This document shows positions 8,885 through 16,726 of a stretch of 64,000 nucleotides of DNA, piece after piece. The DNA lies in contig JAHDWJ010000016.1 in NCBI GenBank assembly GCA_023384415.1, positions 104,295 through 168,294 of the forward strand, given 5' to 3'. Below the pieces are notes generated by a model. That model ran no database searches. It was not told where the DNA came from and saw only the letters and a list, made by a program, of their open reading frames with translations. The position numbers were made by a program, and so were the translations under genes. The stretch is from Anaerolineae bacterium. GTDB taxonomy: Bacteria; Chloroflexota; Anaerolineae; Promineifilales; Promineifilaceae. The number at the start of each line of letters is the position of its first letter. Within the stretch, counting starts at the first letter, position 1.

Positions 8885-9904
8885 ATGCAGGCAGCAGGGG
8901 GTTTGGATAAACAGTTCAACAAGGCCATGCTTTGGTATTGGGGGCGACGAGGGGTGGCGTTAGCTCTGGTTTTGCTCATTTTTTATAGCTATTGGCAAAA
9001 TCCGCAGCTTACAACCGGCATGTTGAATGCCATGCTGCGCCAATCTACACCGCTTGTTTTAGGAGCTTTGTGTGGCATGTTAGGTGAACGCTCCGGGATT
9101 ATCAACATCGGTATTGAAGGGCAGATGCTGCTGGCCGCTTTTGTTGGCTTTATGGTGGCAGCGACAACCCGTAGTTTGATCGCCGGGGTAGTCGCCGGGG
9201 TATTAATGGGGGCTATCTTGGGGCTGTTTCTGGCTTTTATGGCCGTCAGCCTGAAAATGGACCAGATTATTGGTGGCACGGTTATCAATATTTTGGCCCT
9301 GGGGTTGACTAGCTTTTTCTATCAGGCGAACCAGACGATTCCTGGTAAGCTGCCCATTATTTCTCTAGGCCCTTTAGCTGACATTCCCTTAATTGGGTCG
9401 GTGTTGTTTCGTAACCCCCCTATCACCTATCTGGCTCTCATTTTGGTTTTTGTGGTGCATTATGCTTTGTTTTATACTCGTTGGGGGCTTCGTACCCGGG
9501 CGGTGGGGGAGCATCCCCGCGCCGCTGATACGGTGGGGATCAATGTATACCGGCTGCGTTATATGAATGTGATCATTGGGGGGGCGATGGCCGGAGTGGC
9601 AGGGGTGTTTCTCTCTCTGGAGTCGGTAGGGTCGTTTGAGCGGGCCATGACCAATGGGCGTGGCTTTGTGGCCCTGGCCGTGATGATTTTTGGCCGTTGG
9701 ACACCCCTGGGGGCCTGGGGGGCAGCTTTGCTATTTGGCTTTGCCAATGCTCTGCAAACCCAATTGCAGTTTGGCGGATCGCTGCAAATTCCCTACCAAT
9801 TTATTGGGATGCTGCCGTATGTCTTAACGATTGTGGTGCTGGCCGGGTTTGTGGGTCGGTCGCGGCCGCCGGCGGCTGTTGGTCAACCGTATGAAACAGA
9901 GTGA
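8885..9904 (+). CDS. ABC transporter permease, BMP/nucleoside type (YufQ-like)
   Basis: This is the second membrane subunit of the importer. The 339 residues carry about 9 transmembrane stretches. The family motif is 'GALCGMLGERSGIINIGIEG', and the coupling loop is 'WGLRTRAVGEHPRAADTVGI'. 'GGAMAGVAGVFLSLESVGSF' is also typical. A GGGAG ribosome-binding site lies 6 nt before the ATG. A 250-bp spacer containing a large palindrome separates it from the first permease, and a 71-bp hairpin spacer separates it from the ATPase gene. The usual order in this family is binding protein, ATPase, permease, permease; here the ATPase is last. Confidence 0.9.
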   Translation: MQAAGGLDKQFNKAMLWYWGRRGVALALVLLIFYSYWQNPQLTTGMLNAMLRQSTPLVLGALCGMLGERSGIINIGIEGQMLLAAFVGFMVAATTRSLIAGVVAGVLMGAILGLFLAFMAVSLKMDQIIGGTVINILALGLTSFFYQANQTIPGKLPIISLGPLADIPLIGSVLFRNPPITYLALILVFVVHYALFYTRWGLRTRAVGEHPRAADTVGINVYRLRYMNVIIGGAMAGVAGVFLSLESVGSFERAMTNGRGFVALAVMIFGRWTPLGAWGAALLFGFANALQTQLQFGGSLQIPYQFIGMLPYVLTIVVLAGFVGRSRPPAAVGQPYETE

Positions 9905-9962
9905 TACGTGAAACGTGCTGCCTGAAAAGCTTTTGATTACGCTTCAGGCGGCACCTTTCACG
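9901..9962. repeat. Heptad run folding into a hairpin between permease and ATPase genes
   Basis: GTGATAC and GTGAAAC begin a 7-bp-phased run. The segment 9907-9930 pairs with 9941-9962 in a long imperfect stem around CTGCCTGAA / TTCAGGCGGC. The stop codon of the permease lies inside the first unit. It may act as a processing or stabilising structure within the operon mRNA. Confidence 0.6.
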
Positions 9963-9975
9963 CCAGGATAAGTAC

Positions 9976-11505
9976 ATGGCGGAAAAAGGTTCACCCATTG
10001 TTTTAGAGGCCAGAGGGCTTACCAAGCGGTTTCCCAGTGTGATAGCCAATGATCAGGTAGATTTATTTCTGCGCCGGGGGGAGATTCTGGCCCTGTTGGG
10101 GGAAAATGGCGCGGGCAAAAGTACCCTGATGAATATGTTGTATGGCCTGTACCACCCTGATGAGGGGGAAATCTGGATCAAGGGGGAGAAGATCGCTCTG
10201 AAAAGCCCTGGCGATGCTATTGCTCGTGGGGTAGGTATGGTGCATCAACATTTCCAACTGGTGCCGGTGATGACAGTGGCCGAAAATGTGATGCTCGGCT
10301 CAGAGACGACGCGCCGCTGGGGGATGCTGGATGCTCGTGCGGCCGCACGCCGGATTCGCAACCTCTCCCAACAATATGGGTTGCAAGTAGACCCAGAAGC
10401 GGTTGTAGAAGATTTGCCTGTAGGGGCCCAGCAGCGGGTAGAAATCATCAAAGCCCTCTACCGGCAGGCAGATATTTTGATTCTCGATGAGCCGACGGCT
10501 GTTCTTACCCCCCAGGAAGCGAATGAATTGTTTCGCATCATGCGTGATTTGACAGCGCGAGGCGTCTCGATCATTTTTATTACCCATAAGCTGAAAGAGG
10601 TGTTGGCGGTGGCCGATCGGATTGGGGTGCTGCGTCGCGGCCGCGTCGTCGGCACTACCGATCCCAAAACGGCCACTGAAGCCAGCCTGGCCGAAATGAT
10701 GGTCGGTCGGCAAGTGCTGCTCCGCGTGGAAAAAGATGATGCCAAACCTGGCCGCCCTATCTTGCAGCTTAACGATTTGCGGGTGAACGATGATCGGGGG
10801 CACCAGGCGGTAAAAGGCTTGAGTCTAGAGCTGTATGCCGGGGAAATATTGGGCGTTGCCGGGGTGGAAGGGAATGGGCAGCGGGAATTGGTAGAAGCGT
10901 TAACCGGGCTGCGGCCGCTTGCTGGGGGCACCGTTCTCATTGACGGGCAAGACACCACCCACTTCACCCCCCGCCAGATCACCGAACTAGGCGTCGCCCA
11001 CATTCCCGAAGACCGGGAGAAACATGGCCTGGTCATGCCCCATCCCATCTCCGACAACATGGTATTAAATCGGTATTACCAACCCCCATATGCCCGGCAC
11101 GGGGTCATGCAGCAGGAAAAAATCATCGCTGATGGGGAAAAACTGGTGCAAAAATTTGATGTTCGCACCCCCTCAGTACGAAACACCGCCAGCAGCCTCT
11201 CCGGGGGAAATAAACAAAAAGTGATTGTTGCCCGTGAATTTTCCCACCCCACCAAACTGCTCATTGCCGCCCAACCTACTCGCGGCATTGATGTTGGCTC
11301 CATCGAATTTATCCACAAACAGCTAATCACCCAACGGGATGATGGAGTCGCCGTACTCCTGGTTTCCGCCGAGTTAGATGAAATATTAAGCCTGGCCGAC
11401 CGCGTAGCCGTCCTCTTTGATGGTCGAGTCGTCAAGCAGCTTCCCATCGAAGAGGCGACCCGCGAGCGGGTTGGCCTCTTGATGGCCGGCTCTACTGAAG
11501 CGTAA
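9976..11505 (+). CDS. ABC transporter ATPase, tandem NBD, BMP/nucleoside type (YufO-like)
   Basis: This is the energising subunit of the importer, with two nucleotide-binding domains in 509 residues. NBD1 (~1-250) has Walker A 'GENGAGKST', a relaxed signature 'LPVGAQQRVEI' and Walker B 'ILILDEPTAVLT'. NBD2 (~260-505) has a degenerate P-loop 'GVEGNGQRE', signature 'LSGGNKQK' and a degenerate Walker B 'LLIAAQPTRGIDVG'. This asymmetry is the norm for sugar/nucleoside ATPases of this class. It is the third gene in the cluster. The substrate cannot be named because the binding protein is absent; nucleosides or related compounds are the family expectation. Confidence 0.92.
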   Translation: MAEKGSPIVLEARGLTKRFPSVIANDQVDLFLRRGEILALLGENGAGKSTLMNMLYGLYHPDEGEIWIKGEKIALKSPGDAIARGVGMVHQHFQLVPVMTVAENVMLGSETTRRWGMLDARAAARRIRNLSQQYGLQVDPEAVVEDLPVGAQQRVEIIKALYRQADILILDEPTAVLTPQEANELFRIMRDLTARGVSIIFITHKLKEVLAVADRIGVLRRGRVVGTTDPKTATEASLAEMMVGRQVLLRVEKDDAKPGRPILQLNDLRVNDDRGHQAVKGLSLELYAGEILGVAGVEGNGQRELVEALTGLRPLAGGTVLIDGQDTTHFTPRQITELGVAHIPEDREKHGLVMPHPISDNMVLNRYYQPPYARHGVMQQEKIIADGEKLVQKFDVRTPSVRNTASSLSGGNKQKVIVAREFSHPTKLLIAAQPTRGIDVGSIEFIHKQLITQRDDGVAVLLVSAELDEILSLADRVAVLFDGRVVKQLPIEEATRERVGLLMAGSTEA

Positions 11506-11530
11506 GACAACCCTGACTTTCAGATTTTTC

Positions 11531-11594
11531 GTGATGGGTGAAACGGGATACATGAAACTGCTCCTGTCACGTATCACTTATCACGTTTCACCCC
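11531..11594. repeat. Heptad run with strand switch, 3' of the ABC ATPase gene
   Basis: Units of the GTGATGG / GTGAAAC type are followed by complementary-sense units TCACGTA, TCACTTA and so on. GGGTGAAACG (11536-11545) pairs exactly with CGTTTCACCC (11584-11593). It may end the transporter transcript. Confidence 0.6.
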
Positions 11595-11628
11595 TCTTCC
11601 CCCCAATTCCCACAAGACCAGAATTAAG

Positions 11629-11666
11629 CCACACATATCCCACAATGCTTTGTGGGATATGTGTGG
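11629..11666. terminator. Perfect 17-bp hairpin downstream of the nucleoside-type ABC operon
   Basis: Arms 11629-11645 and 11650-11666 (CCACACATATCCCACAA and complement) are perfectly complementary with a 4-nt TGCT loop. No T-run follows, so a factor-independent terminator is not certain. Position (123 nt after the ATPase stop) suggests a transcript end or 3' stabiliser. Confidence 0.5.
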
Positions 11667-11846
11667 GATATATAAATCGGTGATGACGTCTCGCAGACCA
11701 GCGGTGTCATCACGTTTCCAGGTCATAATCTCGTTTTCTGCTCTATAAAATCTCATAAGACTCAACGGCTTTACGCCCGAGATCAGAGCCAACGGCAAAC
11801 AACAGGATCGCTTTGGGATCACTCCATCTGGTATCCTAAAACAAGT

Positions 11847-11968
11847 TATACCCATCGTGGTCATAAAGTGACATTCTGGTTGGAGACTGGAGATTGAAGA
11901 CTGGAGACTGGTTAATATTGAGTCGCCAGTCTCACTGAAAATGTCAGTTTATGACCGTTGGCAGTATA
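11847..11968. mobile_element. MITE-like element, copy 1 (122 bp)
   Basis: It has 29-bp imperfect terminal inverted repeats: the left end starts TATACCCATC and contains GGTCATAAAGTGACATT, and the right end mirrors it at 11940-11968. The interior holds a heptad run (TGGAGAC, TGGAGAT ...) and GAGACTGG / CCAGTCTC pairing. A second copy of exactly the same length lies at 56183-56304. There is no coding capacity. The TATA ends hint at a TA-targeting (IS630/Tc1-like) origin, which is inference. Its right end is 43 nt before the next gene. Confidence 0.75.
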
Positions 11969-12011
11969 GATAATGCAGAGGAACTGGGAAAGCTCCAAAT
12001 GCCAGGGGTAA

Positions 12012-15000
12012 ATGACCATGATAAGCGTAAAATGGCTGCCAATTCTAAGCTGTTTCTCAATTCTCTTTTTAGGGGGATTAGCTTGTACCCTTAGCTCATC
12101 TGGATCGGGACTGCCCACCAATCTGAGCAGGACACCGGATGCCCTCTATACTATCCGCCAGTTGCCAGCGCAAGGAGATTGGATTATCGGCGAGCGCACT
12201 GGGGACAAACATTTCTTTGCCATTCACGTCGAAACGGGTGAGCGGCTGGCGCTTAACCTGAAGCAAGGCGGGCTGGCGTTTGCGGCCGAGGAGCCGGATG
12301 CTCTCTCCCCATTCTCTACCGGTTATTTGAGTTATAGCATTACCTGGGACGGTCGTTACACATTCAACCCCCCAAAGACGAGCGAAACCAATTACAGTAT
12401 CGAGACAGCCGACGGGACATTGCAGGTTGTCTATCAAAGCCAAAGCCAGTTTGAGCTGGTGACTACGGGTAGCAATGGGCAACAGCGCAGCCTGGCTCAG
12501 GGGGAACGGCCGTCTGGCAAAACAGTAGAGGATATACGCGCATCGGACGACAGTCGTTTTATCTACATCTACTGGCACACCGGCTATCCGAACCCCGGTT
12601 ATCCCGAATTCATGGTTGTAGATACGGCCAGTGGCTCCAGCCGCACTCTGATCCAGATTAACGAGGCAGAGCGGCTGTTCAAACAAGGGTATGCCCTCTC
12701 CCCCGACGGGCAAACCCTATATATTGGCTTGCCCGACCGGCTGGAGGCCATCTCTGCCGTCAATGGGGCGTCCCGAACTGTTTTTCGGATCAGAAATAGC
12801 AAGCAGGCGTTGGCCGATTTCAGCCTCAGCCCCGACGGGCAGCGGCTGGTTTATTTACAGCGGATGGAAGAGTGCCGTGGCCGGCGGGACATAGAGGGCA
12901 ACCCCATCCCAGATGCTTGCCGCTTTGAGTTGTTTCTGATCAATGTTGACGGCAAGGAGCAAAAGCAGTTCACCGATGGCCTGGCCGATACCCCCGCGGT
13001 GCGTTGGATTGCCTGGTGGCAAGGGCCGGAGCCAGGCCAACCTACCCTGCCAACGGTCGAACAGGCGCATCAACTCCATACCCTGCCCGTCATTAGCGAA
13101 GGGTTGGCTGGCGGCCAGTTGATTTTGCTGGAGACGACCAACGGCCTTTTGGCTCTTTCGCCTCGTCAGACCAAACCGGTTCTCTGGCAGCCTGGTACGG
13201 AAGCCCCGCTGGCTGAGGTTCTGACAAGTGGTCAATATGCCCAGTTTGGCGATACTTTTTATTTGCGCGATGGCCGTTGGGCTGACCTGTCCCAATTAAG
13301 CCGCCCGGTTAGCGGCCGCGTCCTTATTTCGCCGAACGGTCGTTATATCGCTTATGAAACGTTTGACGGCGTTGTTTCTGATCAGCCCGCCCCCTACATC
13401 TACCTGGAAGATTTGCTTGATGGGGATGGCCGCCCCATTCTGGACGGCGGGACACGCATCCTTTCCTGGTTTGATGATGACAAAGCTCTCCTGGCAAAAA
13501 GGGGTGATGAGATCATCCGCTTTTACCTGGGAAAAATACCGCTGACTGAGGGGCATCTTGGCCGTTTTACCACCAGCAATGAGGCGCGGCCGCAAGTCAC
13601 CTATTACGAAACGGCCGCCAATAACAACAACAAAGGCATCCTCTGGCGCGCTGGTTCACAGCTGCTCCACAGCACCGGGGCCAACCAGCCCCTGACGGAA
13701 ACGATGCACCCCACTACCCCTTTCGTCCTCGCCCCGGACAATAACAGCGTCGCCTGGATTGATCAGACCTATCCTCAACTACGGGTGTATAGTATGTTCA
13801 ACCCTGGTTCAGGCCCTGTGGTGCGGCCGCTCACCAATGAACCGCTGAAGGAAAGTCACAACCCGGTCGCTCACCTGGCCTGGTCACCCAATGGGGATCA
13901 GGTGGTGATATGGGCCGCCGGGCCGTGTGGCGAACAGAGCCAACCGGCTGCCGATTGTTACGGCGACCTGTTTTTGGTTGACCTGAACCGGGGTGCAGCG
14001 ATGATGGAGGCCGTTCGTCTGACCGACAGCCAGATTCCCTTTGGGCAGGTGACAGGGCTGCAATGGCTGGGGCCAGACCACCCAGTCACCGCCGAGCCAC
14101 CCATTCGTTACGCCGGTTTGAGCCAACTGCCAATCACCGCCAATGTCTTGTCCCCCAGCGACCGGGTTTTGCTGCAAACAGCCGCTGGCCCCCTGGCCCT
14201 GAATAGTTCATTGGCCACTCTGGCCCCCTGGCAAACGACACCAGCCGATATAGGCGGCCTCCTGGCTGGCGATTTTACCCATTTCGGCCTGAACATTTAT
14301 GCCAGTGATGGCCGCCATGCTGACCTCTCTTTTTTGCCCCACCCAGTGATTGGCCGGGTTCTCATCTCGCCCAACGGCCGTTTCATCGCCTATGAAGCAC
14401 AAGGGGCGCCAGATGCAGAACTGGCAGGGGCCTGGATTTATATCCACGACCTGGAGAACGGTCGTTCCGAAAGAGCGACACAGGGTGATAGCGATTTACT
14501 GGGTTGGTCAGGTGATTCCCGCTACCTGTTTATTCGCTCCCGCGCCAGCTACCTGCGAATTGAGTTGTTGGGGCCATCAGGGGAACGGGTCGTTCGCCTG
14601 AATCATTTTGAACCAGACCTGACTGGGGCGCGACCGGTGCTGGGCACGTCAGATGGCCGCTATCTCATCTGGCAAACGGGAGCGCAGATGATGAATTGGA
14701 TGTTTATTCACCGAACGGCGGTTGTTGATGTAGAGGGGGAGGAAAGCGGCCGCAACCGGGCTTACCGGCTGGCAGACCAGCTATTTGAGCCTTATGTTTT
14801 TTCTCTGTCGCCTGATGAGGGCTACCTGGCCTATTTTGCCTATGAGCGGGCTGGCCTTTATGTGCGACAGGTTGGCAGTCAGGCCCATTGGCAGCTTAAC
14901 CAAAACGCCCATATTCACCACCTGACCTGGTCGCCAGACGGCCAGCGGCTGCTGGTCTGGGCTACGGTTGATTGTTTACTGGCAGCTAATACCCCCCTAC

Positions 15001-15134
15001 CTAACTGTTATGGCGATCTCTACCTGTTTGATCTGACTAATCTGACTGAAGCGGGTTATGCTCCCGCCCTGCGCCTGACCAACAGCCAGATTCCTTATAA
15101 CCAAATAACGGGTATTCATTGGTTCAAAGAATAA
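12012..15134 (+). CDS. Large beta-propeller lipoprotein made of three ~350-residue repeats
   Basis: The protein starts with a lipoprotein signal ('LFLGGLAC', lipid-anchored Cys near residue 25), so it should sit on the outer face of the membrane. The remaining ~1010 residues contain TolB/WD40-like strands. A tripled architecture is visible. 'SPDGQRLVYL' near 274, 'SPNGDQVVIWA' near 624 and 'SPDGQRLLVWA' near 974 are spaced ~350 residues. The flanking text also recurs ('GRVLISPNGRYIAYE' at ~435, 'GRVLISPNGRFIAYE' at ~781; 'CYGDLFLVDL' and 'CYGDLYLFDL'). No catalytic motif is seen, so a binding or scaffold role is likely. Alternative start: ATG at 12018. It is preceded directly by the MITE-like element. 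Confidence 0.8.
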   Translation: MTMISVKWLPILSCFSILFLGGLACTLSSSGSGLPTNLSRTPDALYTIRQLPAQGDWIIGERTGDKHFFAIHVETGERLALNLKQGGLAFAAEEPDALSPFSTGYLSYSITWDGRYTFNPPKTSETNYSIETADGTLQVVYQSQSQFELVTTGSNGQQRSLAQGERPSGKTVEDIRASDDSRFIYIYWHTGYPNPGYPEFMVVDTASGSSRTLIQINEAERLFKQGYALSPDGQTLYIGLPDRLEAISAVNGASRTVFRIRNSKQALADFSLSPDGQRLVYLQRMEECRGRRDIEGNPIPDACRFELFLINVDGKEQKQFTDGLADTPAVRWIAWWQGPEPGQPTLPTVEQAHQLHTLPVISEGLAGGQLILLETTNGLLALSPRQTKPVLWQPGTEAPLAEVLTSGQYAQFGDTFYLRDGRWADLSQLSRPVSGRVLISPNGRYIAYETFDGVVSDQPAPYIYLEDLLDGDGRPILDGGTRILSWFDDDKALLAKRGDEIIRFYLGKIPLTEGHLGRFTTSNEARPQVTYYETAANNNNKGILWRAGSQLLHSTGANQPLTETMHPTTPFVLAPDNNSVAWIDQTYPQLRVYSMFNPGSGPVVRPLTNEPLKESHNPVAHLAWSPNGDQVVIWAAGPCGEQSQPAADCYGDLFLVDLNRGAAMMEAVRLTDSQIPFGQVTGLQWLGPDHPVTAEPPIRYAGLSQLPITANVLSPSDRVLLQTAAGPLALNSSLATLAPWQTTPADIGGLLAGDFTHFGLNIYASDGRHADLSFLPHPVIGRVLISPNGRFIAYEAQGAPDAELAGAWIYIHDLENGRSERATQGDSDLLGWSGDSRYLFIRSRASYLRIELLGPSGERVVRLNHFEPDLTGARPVLGTSDGRYLIWQTGAQMMNWMFIHRTAVVDVEGEESGRNRAYRLADQLFEPYVFSLSPDEGYLAYFAYERAGLYVRQVGSQAHWQLNQNAHIHHLTWSPDGQRLLVWATVDCLLAANTPLPNCYGDLYLFDLTNLTEAGYAPALRLTNSQIPYNQITGIHWFKE

Positions 15135-15163
15135 TGGGCGTGGTTCAAGCCGGCGTTAATAAT

Positions 15164-15223
15164 TTCTCAATATTTTGGGAGTGTAAGGCAAGATTCTTTC
15201 TTGCCGCACAAGGAAGAAACTTA
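15164..15223. repeat. Dispersed intergenic repeat (TTCTCAATATTTTGGG family), copy 1
   Basis: Starts TTCTCAATATTTTGGG and continues through GGCAAGATTCTTTCT and AAGAAACTT. The reverse complement of ~52131-52209 matches it along the full length with a few changes. It touches the last codon of the downstream minus-strand gene. Confidence 0.7.
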
Positions 15224-16516
15224 CGATACATTATCCGTTACTATGCGGCTGTGCAGAGCCATGCTCTTAATCGCTTCACACATAGGTTGGTTAAGAGGAA
15301 AATGTTGCTCCAGGAAGGATAGAATAGCCAGGGCTGATTCTTTGTTGCGTTCATACCCTTGCAGCCACGCGGCCGCGTGACTGGCTGTCATTTTATACCG
15401 CTGTTCAAAACGCCGCTCTGGGGCAAACGGATCACCAAACACCGGCTGTGCCGTTTCGATAAAGTCGGCCAACTCCACCAGCCGGTCTACGGCATACCCC
15501 TGAATAAAACGCAATGCCGACAGCCGTTCTCCCCGTCCCTCGCGGGCTAACCCCACATACAAATTGGTCAGTACCTCCCCCAACAACCATTCCTGATCGG
15601 GTTTCCGTCGGGTTGGTTGCGGCTGACGGGGTTGGCTGATGGTTTCGGGAACCTGGGGCTGTTTCCAGACAACCCGGCCGGCCGCAAAAGGGATTCCCAG
15701 TAACTCCTCTGGTTCAAACAGGGCAAATTCACAAAAAATCCCATCAGCAAAAAGGAGCTTATACCCATCTTCTGTGTTGGGGAAATGGTAAGCAATGGGG
15801 TTGATTGCGCTTAACCAATGTAAATCGTTCAGGTAAGCACGTTTATATCCCGGTTCAACAATGACGAAGAAATCCAGGTCAGAATAAGCGTCCAGCCGCT
15901 CTAATTCAACCCCGACTGATCCCAGCCCAATCAAGGCCAGAGCATGGTGGCTTCGTTCTAATGATTGCCCAATTTCATCCAGACGTGTCAAGAGAAGTTC
16001 TGTTTCCATTCCCTCTACCTGCTTAAGGGGTACATCAATCTTGTCCTCACTGGTTGGCGTATCCATCAACTCTTTGCGGAAATATCTCTCTGTCTCCTCA
16101 TAACCCAAGGCGGCATGGGCCTGGGGACTCAGGGGATAAGAGGGGTTGGTGTCAGAGGCCATTTCCAAACACCCTTCAGCTTTGGCCCACGTTTCAGTCC
16201 TCTCAACTAAAGCACGCCCCACACCGCGCCCTCGCCAATCAGGATCAACATACCATGCTTCCAGATAACCAATACGATCCGTTTCGCAGCCTGGGGCGGT
16301 GTGATGAATGGAGACCTCAACCAGGCCACACAAGCCGCCATCAGGCCGGGGGCAAACAAAAGCAGCATGAAGGGTAGGCAGTGGCGGGCGAGGTGGCACA
16401 GCGAGAAAGTGGGCAATTTCATTTGCCTCTTCATCAGGATCGGTATCAGGCCATAGGGCTACCCGCATACGCAACCACTCTGAAACATCATCTAATTGGA
16501 CCGGTCGAATTATCAT
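15221..16516 (-). CDS. AAC(6')-like acetyltransferase fused to a nucleotidyltransferase domain
   Basis: Residues 1-~150 are a GNAT domain resembling aminoglycoside 6'-N-acetyltransferases. The start 'MIIRPVQLDDVSEWLRMR', the acetyl-CoA loop 'DPDWRGRGVGRALV' and the AAC(6')-I tail 'CLEMASDTNPSYPLS' / 'HAALGYEETERYF' are all visible. After a ~20-residue linker, residues ~170-431 carry a polymerase-beta-type nucleotidyltransferase core. This is 'GLGSVGVELERL' followed by 'SDLDFFVIV' (Asp213-x-Asp215), with a possible third carboxylate in 'FCEFALF'. That half recalls lincosamide/aminoglycoside nucleotidyltransferases (ANT). A two-headed aminoglycoside-modifying enzyme is the obvious idea, but neither activity nor substrate is proven. 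It could act on an endogenous metabolite. No transposon or integron features adjoin it. Confidence 0.8.
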   Translation of the reverse strand: MIIRPVQLDDVSEWLRMRVALWPDTDPDEEANEIAHFLAVPPRPPLPTLHAAFVCPRPDGGLCGLVEVSIHHTAPGCETDRIGYLEAWYVDPDWRGRGVGRALVERTETWAKAEGCLEMASDTNPSYPLSPQAHAALGYEETERYFRKELMDTPTSEDKIDVPLKQVEGMETELLLTRLDEIGQSLERSHHALALIGLGSVGVELERLDAYSDLDFFVIVEPGYKRAYLNDLHWLSAINPIAYHFPNTEDGYKLLFADGIFCEFALFEPEELLGIPFAAGRVVWKQPQVPETISQPRQPQPTRRKPDQEWLLGEVLTNLYVGLAREGRGERLSALRFIQGYAVDRLVELADFIETAQPVFGDPFAPERRFEQRYKMTASHAAAWLQGYERNKESALAILSFLEQHFPLNQPMCEAIKSMALHSRIVTDNVS

Positions 16517-16556
16517 TGTCTATTCCCCTCACCTGGACAAGCCAGAAAAGATTCAT

Positions 16557-16610
16557 CCACAGATGCCACAGATAGGCACAGATTTCCAAGCCACCTGTGA
16601 AAATCTGTGT
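16557..16610. repeat. CACAGAT tandem/inverted repeat
   Basis: Three near-tandem CACAGAT units spaced 10 nt are followed by an inverted copy. CACAGATTT at 16577-16585 pairs with AAATCTGTG at 16601-16609. It lies just upstream of the acetyltransferase-nucleotidyltransferase start, in a 210-bp spacer. Confidence 0.6.
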
Positions 16611-16726
16611 CATTTATTCCGGGGCACTGGTTAGTCTCCCAACCGGGAGTAAGCACGGTCAGAGGCCGGCCCGATATATCCCAACTTGTTGAATTTTGGG
16701 TAGGAACATTGGCGGCTGACTTTTGG

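Larger units (their letters stand above)
11506..12011. other. Non-coding spacer with hairpins and a MITE-like element
   Basis: This 506-bp region contains, in order, a heptad run with fold-back (11531-11594), a perfect 17-bp hairpin (11629-11666), a stretch of no recognisable content, and a 122-bp inverted-repeat element (11847-11968). A 96-codon minus-strand reading frame here has no family features and is not called. Confidence 0.55.

Noticed and set aside
11574-11864. Minus-strand 96-codon frame, and in another frame a ~27-codon stretch reading 'ILLFAVGSDLGRKAVESYEI'
   Set aside because: The short stretch looks protein-like and might be a gene remnant, but it lies between stops, has no start and I recognise no family; the longer frame crosses hairpins and the MITE end.
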